Numbered from the stretch's first letter, positions 22,918 through 32,385 are shown. The stretch: DNA of 64,000 bases from JACVRW01 sp963827065 (GCA_963827065.1 CAWGZM010000001.1:124001-188000); one strand, 5' to 3'. Notes: a model not told the origin generated them from the letters alone. Numbers and translations: made by a program.

Positions 22918-24138
22918 ATGAAGTACGACGCGATCGTCGTCGGGGCCCGCTGTGGCGGATCGCCAACAGCGATGTTGCTGGCGCGCCGGGGGTACAGGGT
23001 GCTGCTGGTGGACAAGGCCACCTTTCCCAGCGACACCATGTCGACGCACCTCGTCCATCCGCCGGCGGTGGCTGCGCTCGCCCGGTGGGGCATCCTCGAG
23101 CGGCTCGAGGCCACGAACTGTCCGCCGATCACTCGGTACTCGTTCGACTTCGGGCCCGTCATCATCTCCGGATCTCCGCGGCCGGCGGATGGCGCGGCGG
23201 AGGCGTACGGCCCCAGACGAATCGTGCTCGACGCGCTGCTGCTCGACGCCGCCGCCCAGGCGGGCGCAGAGCTGCGCGAGGCCTTCACGGTCGAGGAGAT
23301 CGTGGTCGAGGAGGGGCGGGTGACGGGCATCCGCGGCCACGCCAAGGGCGGCGCTACGGTCACCGAGCGAGCTCGGGTGGTGGTCGGAGCGGACGGGAAG
23401 AATTCGCTGGTCGCCAAGGCGGTGCGGCCCGAGCGCTACAACGAGGTTCCCGCGCTCACGCCGCTCTACTACGCCTACTGGAGCGGACTTCCGCTTGACG
23501 CGTTCGAGACCTACATCCGCGCGGAAGACCACCGCGGCTGGGGGGCCATCCCGACACACGACGGCCTCACCTGCGTGGTCCAGGGCTGGCCGCAGTCGCA
23601 GTTCCAGGCCAACCGCAAGGACGTGGAGGGCACCTACATGAAGTCTTTCGAGCTCGCCCCCGAGTTCGCCGAGCGGATGGACGGCGCCAAGCGGGAGACG
23701 CGCTTTGTGGGCACGGGCGACCTGCCGGGCTTCTTCCTCAAGCCCTACGGGCCGGGCTGGGCCGTCGTCGGCGACGCCGGCTACCACAAGCACCCGATCA
23801 CGGCCTTCGGAATCACCGACGCGTTCCGTGACGCCGAGGCGGTGGCTGGGGCCCTCGACGATGCGTTCGCCGGGCGCCGCCCCTACGACGACGCGATGGC
23901 CGACTACCAGCGCAAGCGGGACCAGGAGGCGCTGCCGATCTACGATTTCACCTGCGACTTCGCGAAGCTCGAGCCCCCTCCGCCCGAGATGCAGCAGCTA
24001 ATGGGCGCGATGCAGGCCAATCAGGAGGCGATGGACGGCTTCGTGAGCGTGATGGCGGGCACCCTCCCCGCGCCGCAGTTCTTCGGGCCCGAGAACGCCG
24101 GACGCATCATGGCCCAAGCGGCAGCTCCATCCGGGTAG
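22918..24138 (+). CDS. FAD-dependent oxidoreductase (geranylgeranyl-reductase/halogenase-like monooxygenase family)
   Basis: A 406-residue flavoprotein. The N-terminus MKYDAIVVGARCGGSPTAMLLARRG is a variant FAD Rossmann motif (GARCGGSPTA), and GWAVVGDAGYHKHPITAFGITDAFRDAE is the second FAD motif (GD) with the usual helix. These mark the group that includes geranylgeranyl reductases, flavin monooxygenases and halogenases; the halogenase WxWxIP motif is not seen. ATG at 22918 was chosen over an upstream ATG (22852) because homology-like sequence begins there. A TACGGT box ends 7 nt before it, consistent with a leaderless transcript. The gene stands alone behind two inverted repeats and may be inducible. 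Substrate unknown. Confidence 0.85.
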   Translation: MKYDAIVVGARCGGSPTAMLLARRGYRVLLVDKATFPSDTMSTHLVHPPAVAALARWGILERLEATNCPPITRYSFDFGPVIISGSPRPADGAAEAYGPRRIVLDALLLDAAAQAGAELREAFTVEEIVVEEGRVTGIRGHAKGGATVTERARVVVGADGKNSLVAKAVRPERYNEVPALTPLYYAYWSGLPLDAFETYIRAEDHRGWGAIPTHDGLTCVVQGWPQSQFQANRKDVEGTYMKSFELAPEFAERMDGAKRETRFVGTGDLPGFFLKPYGPGWAVVGDAGYHKHPITAFGITDAFRDAEAVAGALDDAFAGRRPYDDAMADYQRKRDQEALPIYDFTCDFAKLEPPPPEMQQLMGAMQANQEAMDGFVSVMAGTLPAPQFFGPENAGRIMAQAAAPSG

Positions 24139-24154
24139 ATCAGCTTCGAAAGGA

Positions 24155-24167
24155 GGGGGACGCCCCC
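24155..24167 (+). terminator. Short GC hairpin after the flavoprotein gene
   Basis: GGGGG-ACG-CCCCC lies 16 nt after the stop codon of the FAD oxidoreductase. It has a five-pair stem, a three-base loop and no T run, so it is only a possible weak terminator ahead of the oxidase operon. Confidence 0.35.
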
Positions 24168-24250
24168 GGTCGGTGCGGCGCGTTTCGAGCCGATGCTGAC
24201 GTCTCTCGGGGCATACGCCACGAAGTGGAGCCCCCATCCGACCCGGGGAT

Positions 24251-25156
24251 ATGATGCCTCGCGCCTTGTCCAGGCGGTGGACTCACCTCGCCTTGCTGGC
24301 CGCGCTTGCCGCGGCTCTGATCGGCATGCTCATGACGGCCCCCGAGGCCTTCGCCGACGCCTTCACGCCGGAGTCCGGCGGCTCCCCGCAGGCCGAGGAC
24401 ATCGACACGCTCTACAAGATCACGCTCTACATCGGGATCGTGATCTTCGTCGGCGTCGAGGCGACGCTGCTCTACTCGCTGATCAAGTACCGCGCCCGCC
24501 GCGACGGCCCGGAGGCGGAGCAGATCCACGGCAACACGCCGCTCGAGATCGGCTGGACCGTGGGCGCGGCGCTGATCCTCGTCGTGCTGACGGTGGTGAC
24601 CTTCGTCTACCTGCCCGACATCGAGAACCCGCCGCCGTCTGGCCCGAACGGGCTGCGCGCCGAGCAGGCGCGCTTCGCCTCGATCGACCAGCCGGCGCCG
24701 CCTAAGAGCGGCGGCCCCGTGCTGACCATCGACGTCGTCGGCCAGCAGTACCTATGGCGCTACGACTACGCCGGCGGCGACCAGCTCTTCTCGTACTACG
24801 AGATGGTGGTGCCCACCGACACGACCGTCGTCCTCAACGTCACGGGTTCGGACGTGATCCACTCGTGGTGGATCCCCAAGCTCGGCGGCAAGGTGGACGG
24901 CGTGCCCGGGCACGTGAACGAGACCTGGTTCAAGATCCCGGCGGACAAGGCGGGCACCGTCTTCCGCGGCCAATGCGCCGAGCTCTGCGGCGCGGGCCAC
25001 GCCGACATGCGCGCGGAGGTGCGTGCGGTCACGCCGGACCAGTTTGAGGAGTGGTCGGAGCGGACACGGGAAGAGATCCAGCAGGCGGGCGAGGATCTGA
25101 TCGAGCAGCGCGAGCGGCGCCAGGCCGAGGTCCAGCCGGGTGAGGAGCAGCAGTAG
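24251..25156 (+). CDS. ctaC: Cytochrome c oxidase subunit II (aa3 type, no haem domain)
   Basis: A 301-residue COX2 that accepts electrons from cytochrome c through its CuA site, on the outer face of the membrane. It has a signal-like N-terminus ending near EAFADA, two membrane helices (ITLYIGIVIFVGVEATLLYS and GAALILVVLTVVTFVYL), then the cupredoxin domain. CuA ligands: His in DVIHSWWIP and CAELCGAGHADM (two Cys, His, Met). The charged C-terminus has no CxxCH, unlike the second COX2 in this window. ATG at 24251 or 24254 can serve as start. The stop overlaps the COX1 GTG (TAGTG), heading the ctaC-ctaD-ctaA-ctaB operon. Confidence 0.95.
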   Translation: MMPRALSRRWTHLALLAALAAALIGMLMTAPEAFADAFTPESGGSPQAEDIDTLYKITLYIGIVIFVGVEATLLYSLIKYRARRDGPEAEQIHGNTPLEIGWTVGAALILVVLTVVTFVYLPDIENPPPSGPNGLRAEQARFASIDQPAPPKSGGPVLTIDVVGQQYLWRYDYAGGDQLFSYYEMVVPTDTTVVLNVTGSDVIHSWWIPKLGGKVDGVPGHVNETWFKIPADKAGTVFRGQCAELCGAGHADMRAEVRAVTPDQFEEWSERTREEIQQAGEDLIEQRERRQAEVQPGEEQQ

Positions 25157-26865
25157 TGGAAGCCGGTAGCCGAGTAGAGCCGCAGCGGGAGATCGCTCGC
25201 CCCGAGGTGATCCTGCCCGGCGTGCCCACGCCGCAGCGCGGCTGGCTCGCGTGGCTCACCACCACCGACCACAAGAAGATCGGGATCCTCTACATCGCAA
25301 CGGCGATCGTGTTCCTGCTGGTCGGCGGCGTCGAGGCGCTCATCATGCGCCTGCAGCTCGCCCAGCCGAACAACACGCTCGTCACGCCGGAGACCTACAA
25401 CGGCCTCGTGACGATGCACGGGACGACCATGGTCTTCCTGTTCATCATCCCGCTGATCGCCGGCTTCGGGAACTACCTGGTGCCGCTGATGATCGGGGCG
25501 CGCGACATGGCGTTCCCGAAGGTGAACGCGCTCTCCTACTGGCTCACGCTGTTCGGCGGCGTCGCCTTCTATTGCAGCGTCTTCTTCGAGCCGCCGCAGG
25601 CGGGCTGGACGATGTACGCCCCGCTCTCGGACGACCTCTACTCGCCGAGCGGGGGGGTCGACGCCTGGATATTCCTGATCCACCTGACCGGTCTCTCGTC
25701 GATCCTCGGCGCGGTCAACTTCGTGGCCACGATCCACAACATGCGCGCGCCCGGGATGGGCTGGGGCCGCATGCCGCTGTTCATCTGGACGATGCTCGTC
25801 TTCAGCTACCTGCTGATCGCCGCGCTGCCGTCGGTCGCCGCGGCGGTCACGATGCTGCTGACCGACCGCCACTTCGGCACCTCGTTCTTCGACCCGGCCG
25901 GCGGCGGCGACCCGCTCCTGTGGCAGCACCTGTTCTGGTTCTTCGGCCACCCCGAGGTCTACATCATGGTGCTGCCGGCCTTCGGGATGATCTCGGAGAT
26001 CCTGCCCGTGTTCGCTCGCAAGCCGATCTTCGGCTACAAGGCGATCGCGGCCTCCTCGGTGGCGATCGCGTTCCTCGGCATGCTGGTCTGGGCGCACCAC
26101 ATGTTCACGACGCCCACGGCCACGGTCGTGCTCGCCTTCTTCATGCTGGCGTCGTTCACGATCGCGGTGCCGACCGGCATAAAGATCCTCAACTGGATCG
26201 CCACGCTCTGGCGCGGCTCGATCGTCTTCAAGACGCCTCTCCTCTTCGCGGCGGCGCTCCCGGCGCTGTTCGTGATCGGCGGCATCACCGGCGTCCAGCT
26301 GGCGATCTTCCCGGTCGACTGGCAGCTGCACGACACCTACTTCGTCGTCGCCCACTTCCACTACACGATCTTCGGCGGCGGCGTGTTCGGCTACTTCGCC
26401 GGGCTCTACTACTGGTTCCCGAAGTTCACCGGCCGGATGCTGTCTGAGGGCCTCGGCAAGGCGTCGTTCTGGCTGATGTTCATCGGCTTCAACATGGCCT
26501 TCCTCATCCAGCACTCCGCCGGGCTGTCCGGAATGCCGCGGCGCGTCTACGACTACGGCGACGACCTCGGCGTCGGCGAGTACAACCTGGTCTCGACGAT
26601 CGGCGCGTTCATCCTCGCCGTCGGCGTGCTGCTCACGCTCATCAACGTGGTGCGCGCCGTCAGGCACGGCAAGGCGGCCGGCAACGACCCCTGGCAGGGC
26701 AACACGCTCGAGTGGTTCACGACCTCGCCGCCGCCGCCGAACAACTTCGACGTCGTCCCGCGCGTCCGCAGCGTCGAGCCGATGAAGGACATCCGCCGCG
26801 AGGTCGCGCTGGCCAGCAAGTCGGCCGAGAGCTCGGCTCAGCCGATCGCGCCGCGCGGCGTGTAG
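25156..26865 (+). CDS. ctaD: Cytochrome c oxidase subunit I, A1-type
   Basis: A 569-residue haem-copper oxidase catalytic subunit with about twelve membrane helices, reducing O2 to water and pumping protons. The motif FWFFGHPEVYIMVLPAFG carries the Glu of the D-channel end, marking the A1 subfamily; WAHHMF gives the CuB His pair, and VAHFHYTIFGG the haem a3/a ligands. LMIGARDMAFPKVN is also conserved. The GTG start overlaps the COX2 stop by one base. This operon lacks a COX3 gene; the only COX3 in the window is in the caa3-type cluster 32 kb away. Confidence 0.96.
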   Translation: MEAGSRVEPQREIARPEVILPGVPTPQRGWLAWLTTTDHKKIGILYIATAIVFLLVGGVEALIMRLQLAQPNNTLVTPETYNGLVTMHGTTMVFLFIIPLIAGFGNYLVPLMIGARDMAFPKVNALSYWLTLFGGVAFYCSVFFEPPQAGWTMYAPLSDDLYSPSGGVDAWIFLIHLTGLSSILGAVNFVATIHNMRAPGMGWGRMPLFIWTMLVFSYLLIAALPSVAAAVTMLLTDRHFGTSFFDPAGGGDPLLWQHLFWFFGHPEVYIMVLPAFGMISEILPVFARKPIFGYKAIAASSVAIAFLGMLVWAHHMFTTPTATVVLAFFMLASFTIAVPTGIKILNWIATLWRGSIVFKTPLLFAAALPALFVIGGITGVQLAIFPVDWQLHDTYFVVAHFHYTIFGGGVFGYFAGLYYWFPKFTGRMLSEGLGKASFWLMFIGFNMAFLIQHSAGLSGMPRRVYDYGDDLGVGEYNLVSTIGAFILAVGVLLTLINVVRAVRHGKAAGNDPWQGNTLEWFTTSPPPPNNFDVVPRVRSVEPMKDIRREVALASKSAESSAQPIAPRGV

Positions 26866-26886
26866 GGCGCTAGCCTGGGGCGCCCT

Positions 26887-27822
26887 GTGCGGAAGCTCGC
26901 ACTCGCCACGCTCGTCGCCACCTTCGTCCTCATCCTCGTGGGCGGGGTCGTGCGCGTCTCCGACTCCGGCCTCGGCTGCGGGCCGGCCGGCTCGGGCTTC
27001 CACGGCTGGCCGTTCTGCAACGGCGACGTGGTGCCGGGCGTCGACCTCAACTCGATCGTCGAGTACACCCACCGCATCCTCGCCGTGGTGGTCGGCTTCA
27101 TGATGCTCGCGCTCGTCGTGCTGGCCTGGCGGCGATATCGCGAGTACCGGTTCGTCACCGGCGCGCTGCTCGTGCTCGTCGCAGCCCAGGGCGCCCTCGG
27201 CGGACTGACCGTCGAGGAGAACCTCGAGGAGGCCTACGTCGCGGCCCACCTCGGCCTCGCGATGCTGCTGCTGGGGCTCCTCCTCTACCTGTGGCGCTCG
27301 TTGCGCGGCACCGAGCCAGAGGACGGCGGGCCGCGGATCCGCGTGCTCGCGATCGCAGCCACCGCGCTGGTCTTCTGCACGATCGTCGCCGGCGGCTACA
27401 TGGCCGGCACCCAGAACTACGGCCGAGCCGACTACCAGCTCGGCCAGGGCGCGCACCACGCCTGCGGCAAGCAGTTCCCGACCTGCAACGGCGAGTTCAT
27501 GCCGTTCGGCGAGGCGGAGCTCGTGGACATCCACCTGACCCACCGGGCCTTCATGTACCTCGCCTCGCTGCTCGTGATCGCCCTGGTCGTGACGGCTCTG
27601 CGCAGGGGCGTTGCGGTCCGCTATGCCTGGGCCCTCCTCGGACTGCTCGGCGTCCAGATACTCGTCGGTGCGCTGAACGTCTGGCTCGAGGAGTATGAGC
27701 TGCTGATCCTGCTCCACCTGGCACTCGGCACCCTGCTCTGGGCGACATCGCTCGGCATGACGCTCCAGCTCTCGCCCGCCCGCGAGCGCGCCCCCCGGCG
27801 CGCGGAGGCGCTCACCGCATGA
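26887..27822 (+). CDS. ctaA: Haem A synthase (COX15/CtaA)
   Basis: A 311-residue membrane protein that oxidises the haem O methyl group to give haem A. About eight hydrophobic segments are visible. The N-terminal half has VRVSDSGLGCGPAGSGFHGW and EYTHRILAVVVG (haem-ligand His), and the second half repeats this with CGKQFPTCNGEFMPFG and DIHLTHRAFMYLAS. Cys residues in the extracytoplasmic loops (SGLGC and FC; GKQFPTC) fit the CtaA redox pairs. GTG start at 26887, 21 nt after the COX1 stop. Its stop overlaps the ctaB ATG by 4 nt (ATGA), and haem O from CtaB is its substrate. Confidence 0.92.
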   Translation: MRKLALATLVATFVLILVGGVVRVSDSGLGCGPAGSGFHGWPFCNGDVVPGVDLNSIVEYTHRILAVVVGFMMLALVVLAWRRYREYRFVTGALLVLVAAQGALGGLTVEENLEEAYVAAHLGLAMLLLGLLLYLWRSLRGTEPEDGGPRIRVLAIAATALVFCTIVAGGYMAGTQNYGRADYQLGQGAHHACGKQFPTCNGEFMPFGEAELVDIHLTHRAFMYLASLLVIALVVTALRRGVAVRYAWALLGLLGVQILVGALNVWLEEYELLILLHLALGTLLWATSLGMTLQLSPARERAPRRAEALTA

Positions 27823-28721
27823 GCACGCGCGCGGCACACGCGGCCCCGGCTGCCGCCCGCAGCGGCTGGCGCACGGTCGTCTCCGACTACGTGGAGATGA
27901 CGAAGCCGAAGGTGCAGTCGCTGCTGCTCTTCACGACGGTCACGACGATGTACGTGGCGGGCGACCCGTCGCTCGGCCTCGTGGCGCTCACCTGCCTCGG
28001 CGGCGCCCTCTCCGCCGGCGGCGCAGGAGCGATCAACCACTGCCTCGACCGCGACCTCGACCGGCTCATGTCGCGCACCGCGGACCGGCCGGTCGCGTCC
28101 GGCCGAGTCTCGCCGCGGGCGGCGCTCGTGTACGGGATCGCGCTCGGCGTGGCGTCGTTCGTGCTGCTCGCCACCACGGTCAACCTCCTCGCCGCGGCGC
28201 TCTCGCTCTCGGGGCTGCTCGGCTACGTGTTCGTCTACACGCTGTGGCTGAAGCGCTCCACGCCGCAGAACATCGTGATCGGCGGCGCCGCCGGCGCCGT
28301 GCCGCCGCTGGTGGCGTGGGCGGCGGTGACCGGCTCGCTGTCGGGCACCGCCTTCTACCTGTTCGCGATCGTCTTCTTCTGGACGCCGCCGCACTTCTGG
28401 GCGCTGTCGCTGCTCATGAAGAGCGAGTACGAGCGCGCCGGCGTGCCGATGCTGCCGGTCGTGCGCGGCGAGCGCGAGACGCGCCGCCAGATCCTGCTCT
28501 ACACGATCCTGCTGTACGCGGTCACGCAGCTGCCCTTCTGCGCAGGCGCCTTCGGAGTCCCCTACCTGGTGGCCTCGGTCGGGCTCGGCGCCGTCTTCAT
28601 CTACGGCGCGTGGCGCCTGACACGCACGCCGAGCCGGCGCACGGCGTTGCGGCTCTACCTCTACTCGCTCGCCTACCTGGCCGCGCTGTTCGCGGCGATG
28701 GCGCTGGACGCGCAGCTGTAA
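27819..28721 (+). CDS. ctaB: Protohaem IX farnesyltransferase (haem O synthase)
   Basis: A 300-residue UbiA-superfamily prenyltransferase that adds farnesyl to haem B to make haem O. DYVEMTKPKVQSLLLFTTV is the N-terminal family motif, and NHCLDRDLDRLMSRTADRP is the prenyl-diphosphate/Mg motif (DxxxD). A second motif lies in YTLWLKRSTPQNIVIGGAAG and FFWTPPHFWALSLLMKSEYE. About eight to nine hydrophobic segments. Last gene of the aa3 operon; its stop is 9 nt from the stop of the convergent GH15 gene. Confidence 0.95.
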   Translation: MSTRAAHAAPAAARSGWRTVVSDYVEMTKPKVQSLLLFTTVTTMYVAGDPSLGLVALTCLGGALSAGGAGAINHCLDRDLDRLMSRTADRPVASGRVSPRAALVYGIALGVASFVLLATTVNLLAAALSLSGLLGYVFVYTLWLKRSTPQNIVIGGAAGAVPPLVAWAAVTGSLSGTAFYLFAIVFFWTPPHFWALSLLMKSEYERAGVPMLPVVRGERETRRQILLYTILLYAVTQLPFCAGAFGVPYLVASVGLGAVFIYGAWRLTRTPSRRTALRLYLYSLAYLAALFAAMALDAQL

Positions 28722-28730
28722 GGACCACCC

Positions 28731-30665
28731 TCACCCCGTCGACCGCTGCCGCGTCAGCTCGCGCCCCAGCGGCAGGTGGCCGATCTCGAGGCCCTGCTCG
28801 GCCCTGATCACGTGCATCACGGCGTTGATCAGCGCCAGATGCGTGAACGCCTGCGGGAAGTTGCCGAGGTGGCGCCCGGAGCGGGCGTCGATCTCCTCGG
28901 CGTAGAGCCCGAGCGGGCTCGCGTAGCCGAGCAGCTTGCCGCACAGGTCGCGGGCGCGCTCGAGCTCGCCGATCTCGACCAGCGCCGATACGAGCCAGAA
29001 GGAGCAGATCGTGAAGGTGCCCTCCTCGCCGGAGAGGCCGTCGTCGGTCTCGTGCGTGCGGTAGCGGAGGACCAGCCCGTCCTCGGTCAGCTCGTCCGCG
29101 ATCGCGAGCACCGTCTTCTGGATGCGCTCGTCCTCGGGCGGGAGGAAGCGCGTCATCACCATGAGCAGGACGGAGGCGTCGAGCGCGTCCGTGTCGTAGT
29201 GCTGGGTGAAGACGCCGCGCTCGTCGAGCGCGTTCTCGCAGATGTCGTTCTTGATCTCGTCCGCGCTCGACTGCCAGCGGGCTGCGAACTCGATCTCGCC
29301 GCGGATCTCGGCGAGACGGGCGCCGCGGTCCGCCGCCACCCAGCACATCAGCTTCGACGAGGTGAAGTGCCTCGGCTCGCCGCGCACCTCCCAGATGCCG
29401 CGGTCCGGCTCGCGCCACTTCTCGAGGGCGATCTCGACCTGACGCTTCAGGATCGGCCAGATGCGCTCGGGCAGGTGGTCGCGCGACTTCGTGTGCAGGT
29501 AGACCGAGTCGAGCAGCGCGCCCCAGACGTCGTGCTGCTCCTGGTTGTACGCGCCGTTCCCGACCCGCACGGGCCTCGAGTCCTCGTAGCCCGACAGGTG
29601 ATCGAGCGTCCGCTCGGTCAGCGTGTCCTCGCCGCCGATCCCGTACATGATCTGGAGCTGGTTCTGCTCGGCCTCCGCGACGTCCGCGATGAAGTAGAAG
29701 AAGTCGTTTGCCTCCCAGTCGAAACCGAGCGTGTAGAGGCCCCAGAGCATGAAGGTGGCGTCGCGGATCCAGGTGTAGCGGTAGTCCCAGTTGCGCTCGC
29801 CGCCGGGCGTCTCGGGCAGCGAGGTAGTGGGCGCGGCGACGAGCGCCCCGGTAGGCGAGTAGGAGAGTCCCTTCAACGTCAGCGCGGCGCGCTGCAGGTG
29901 GGTGCGCCACGGATGGTCCGGGAACTGGCCGTGGTCGAGCCAGTGCTGCCAGTGGTGCGCGGTCCAGACGAGCCGGTCGTAGGCGTCCTCGTAGCTCTTC
30001 GGCGCCGGGTGCTCGGACCAGGCCAGAGCCACGAACAGCGTGTCGCCCTCCTTCATGAGCGTCCGGCCGGTGGCGCGCGGCCCCTCGAAGCCGATGTTCA
30101 TGTCGGAGGTGATCCTGAGCGTGACGTCGCAGCCCTCGGCCGAGCAGTCGGCATCGTGATAGCCCGGCCCGCTGTACTCCCACTCCCCGTTGAGCCGGCC
30201 GTAGTCGAAGCGCGGCTCGCAGTCGAGCGTCACCTGCACCTCGCCGTTCACGCAGCGGATCAGGCGCAGCAGCACGTGGTCGGCGTCGTAGTCGGTGGGC
30301 GCCCGCCGGTGCGTGTGGGAGCGGTCGTGCTCGTGATGCCAGGGGCCGATGAGGAGGACGTCGCGCACGATGATCCAGCCGCCGCTCGTCCCCCAGCTCG
30401 TCTCCAGCACCATGGTCCCGGGCAGGTAGCGGCGCGCGGCCGGCACCTCGAGGTCGGCCGGTCCCAGCCGGAAGGTGCCGGCGTCGCGGTCGAGCAGGGA
30501 GCCGAAGACGCTCGGCGAGTCGAAGCGCGGCAGGCACATCCACTCGACGTTGCCGTTCGGGGCGACGAGCGCGCAGGTCTCGCAGTCGGACAGGAAGGCG
30601 TAGTCCGCGATTGGGGGGAACTGCCCCTTGCCCATCCCGCCGTGCGGGATCCAGGGAGTGCTCAT
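28731..30665 (-). CDS. Glycoside hydrolase family 15 protein (glucoamylase/trehalase type)
   Basis: A 644-residue GH15 enzyme that releases glucose from alpha-glucans or trehalose. The N-terminal beta domain starts FPPIADYAFLSDCETCALV and NVEWMCLPRFDSPSVFG; the (alpha/alpha)6 domain contains NWDYRYTWIRDATFMLWGL, the substrate-binding block DRGIWEVRGEPRHFTSSK with the likely acid Glu, and LGNFPQAFTHLALINA with the upstream Glu (YAEEIDARSGRHLG) as likely base. No signal peptide, so intracellular. It is the last gene of the pentose-phosphate operon, overlapping the 6-phosphogluconolactonase stop by 4 nt, so it may feed glucose from stored glycogen or trehalose into the pathway. Related mycobacterial GH15 enzymes are trehalases, so trehalose is a real alternative. 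Confidence 0.88.
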   Translation of the reverse strand: MSTPWIPHGGMGKGQFPPIADYAFLSDCETCALVAPNGNVEWMCLPRFDSPSVFGSLLDRDAGTFRLGPADLEVPAARRYLPGTMVLETSWGTSGGWIIVRDVLLIGPWHHEHDRSHTHRRAPTDYDADHVLLRLIRCVNGEVQVTLDCEPRFDYGRLNGEWEYSGPGYHDADCSAEGCDVTLRITSDMNIGFEGPRATGRTLMKEGDTLFVALAWSEHPAPKSYEDAYDRLVWTAHHWQHWLDHGQFPDHPWRTHLQRAALTLKGLSYSPTGALVAAPTTSLPETPGGERNWDYRYTWIRDATFMLWGLYTLGFDWEANDFFYFIADVAEAEQNQLQIMYGIGGEDTLTERTLDHLSGYEDSRPVRVGNGAYNQEQHDVWGALLDSVYLHTKSRDHLPERIWPILKRQVEIALEKWREPDRGIWEVRGEPRHFTSSKLMCWVAADRGARLAEIRGEIEFAARWQSSADEIKNDICENALDERGVFTQHYDTDALDASVLLMVMTRFLPPEDERIQKTVLAIADELTEDGLVLRYRTHETDDGLSGEEGTFTICSFWLVSALVEIGELERARDLCGKLLGYASPLGLYAEEIDARSGRHLGNFPQAFTHLALINAVMHVIRAEQGLEIGHLPLGRELTRQRSTG

Positions 30666-31324
30666 AGGCGCGAGGCGGCCCCGCTGTCGAGCAGCACGGT
30701 GACCTCGCCGTCGACGAGCGAGCCGGGCGCGCGCGGGTCCGGGCGACCCGAGAACGCCCGCGCGACGGCCTCGGCCTTGTCCTCGCCGGTTACGAGGAAG
30801 ACGATGCGGTTGGTCGCGTTCACCACCGGCAGCGTAAGCGTGATGCGCGGCACCAGCGGCGCCATCCCGGGCGTCTCGACGCCGACGACCCGCCGCGTGC
30901 GCTCACCGAGCGCGTCGTCGCTCGGGAAGAGCGAGCAGGTGTGCGCGTCCGGGCCGAGCCCGAGCAGCATCAGGTCGAACGCCTCCGGGCCGCTCTCGTC
31001 GAGCTCGCGTTCGTAGTCGTCCGCGCCGTCGTGAGGCCCGAGCTCGCCCTTCATGCGGTGCACCGTCACGCCCCCGACCTTCGAGAAGAGCGCGCGCTCG
31101 ACCATCCGGTAGTTCGAGTGCTCGTGGTCGGGCGGGACGCAGCGCTCGTCGGTGAACCAGAACTCGACCCCGGCCCAGTTGTCGCGCCGCTCGGCCGCCC
31201 GCTCGTAGGCCACGCGCGGCGTCGACCCACCCGTGATCACGACGTGTCCGCCCGCGCCGGTGAGCAGCGCGCAGGCCTCGGCGGCCGGGTCCTCGACGAT
31301 GTGGAAGTCCGGCTTGAGCGTCAT
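30662..31324 (-). CDS. pgl: 6-phosphogluconolactonase
   Basis: A 220-residue DevB/SOL-type lactonase that hydrolyses 6-phosphogluconolactone to 6-phosphogluconate, step two of the oxidative pentose phosphate branch. VVITGGSTPRVAYERAA is the sugar-isomerase-like phosphate motif, VEFWFTDERCVPPDHEHSNY is the family's signature, and FDLMLLGLGPDAHTCSLFP the second motif. Slightly shorter than the usual 230-260. It overlaps opcA by 4 nt upstream and the GH15 gene by 4 nt downstream, so its place between OpcA and GH15 in the operon is tight. Confidence 0.94.
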   Translation of the reverse strand: MTLKPDFHIVEDPAAEACALLTGAGGHVVITGGSTPRVAYERAAERRDNWAGVEFWFTDERCVPPDHEHSNYRMVERALFSKVGGVTVHRMKGELGPHDGADDYERELDESGPEAFDLMLLGLGPDAHTCSLFPSDDALGERTRRVVGVETPGMAPLVPRITLTLPVVNATNRIVFLVTGEDKAEAVARAFSGRPDPRAPGSLVDGEVTVLLDSGAASRL

Positions 31325-32385
31325 CGGAACATCGACTCGGCGCAGGCCAGCGCCGCCTCATAGGCCGGGTCTCGCAGGAGCGCCTGGCGGATGCCCTCGC
31401 CGAGGATGCCTCCCTCGCCGCGCGAGGCGCCGAGCACGGTCCAGCTCGACTGCCGGCCCTTGGGGTCGACGCGCGTGGCGGTCAGGCCGCCCGGGCCGCG
31501 ATCGAGCGAGATGCTCATGCCGGAGGCGCTCGCGATGTGCACCCCAGCCAGTCCCGGGACGCTCTGATCGTCGTCGGGGATCATCTCCATGATCACGTCG
31601 GTCCGCTTGCCGCGCGCCTTGCCGTGCAGCGTGCCGTTCGCGTGCACGAGCCCGCCGGTGTCCCAACCGAGCCGCGATGCGAGCCAGGCGCAGAAGAGGA
31701 CACCGGCGGCGCCCGAGTCGGGACGATGCCTGACCGCGACCTTGTCGATGCGGCCGAGCTCCGGGCGCCACTGGGGCGGGTCGAAGGTCGTCGCGACGCG
31801 TTCTCGCCAGGGCGTGCTGCGTAGCCAGGCGAGATCGACGACGTAGGCCTGCTGCGCGAGTTCGCGGGCGCGGTCGAGCGCGACCGCCGGGTCCGGCTCG
31901 CCAACCGAATCGATCAGCACGACCTGCGACAGGCCCAGCAGCGCGTCGACCGCCTCGGGGTGGCCGTGCGGCGACCACATGAGCGTCGGGATGTCGGGCA
32001 CGACGAGCGGGTCGACGATCGTGTCCAGCTTCGTCAGGTGCTTCGGCCCGATGTCGAGCACGATGCGCTCGCGCGTCAGCGCCAGCTCACCGGGCTTATG
32101 GTGCTCGGTCGTCGGCGTGATCGAGGCCCACGCGTCGATCGTCGTGCGGCCCTCCTCGACGGCGCACACGATGGTCCGCGAGGCGCCGTAGCGCCCCACC
32201 TGCTCGAGCCGGTTGAGGATCTCGCCGCGCCACTCGCGGTCGACCACGACGACGAGGTTGAGCACACGCGCGGGGGCGTAGGCCTCGTCGTGCTGGAACT
32301 GCTCCTTGAGCATGCCGCGCACTGCGGCCTCGATCGTCGCCGGCGTGCAGTCCTGCTCGGACCAGACTGCCCCGGCGGCTTCCAC
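31321..32385 (-). CDS. opcA: Glucose-6-phosphate dehydrogenase assembly protein OpcA
   Basis: A 354-residue OpcA-type protein, required in Actinobacteria and cyanobacteria for assembly or redox activation of G6PDH. It contains VLNLVVVVDREWRGEILNRL and RTIVCAVEEGRTTIDAWASI, then LVVPDIPTLMWSPHGHPEAVDALLG, all in the family pattern. No catalytic motif is expected. GTG start at 32385 overlaps the zwf stop by one base (TAGTG), matching its role as G6PDH partner. The product is not itself an enzyme of the pathway. Confidence 0.92.
   Translation of the reverse strand: MEAAGAVWSEQDCTPATIEAAVRGMLKEQFQHDEAYAPARVLNLVVVVDREWRGEILNRLEQVGRYGASRTIVCAVEEGRTTIDAWASITPTTEHHKPGELALTRERIVLDIGPKHLTKLDTIVDPLVVPDIPTLMWSPHGHPEAVDALLGLSQVVLIDSVGEPDPAVALDRARELAQQAYVVDLAWLRSTPWRERVATTFDPPQWRPELGRIDKVAVRHRPDSGAAGVLFCAWLASRLGWDTGGLVHANGTLHGKARGKRTDVIMEMIPDDDQSVPGLAGVHIASASGMSISLDRGPGGLTATRVDPKGRQSSWTVLGASRGEGGILGEGIRQALLRDPAYEAALACAESMFR

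Noticed and set aside
24796..27837. Long open frame (over 1000 codons) on the minus strand opposite the aa3 oxidase genes
   Set aside because: It runs antisense to COX2, COX1 and CtaA, which carry conserved motifs; its own sequence is Glu/Arg/His-rich low complexity, as produced by GC-rich codons read in reverse.
28776..31016. Plus-strand frame of 746 codons over GH15 and pgl
   Set aside because: Antisense shadow of well supported genes.
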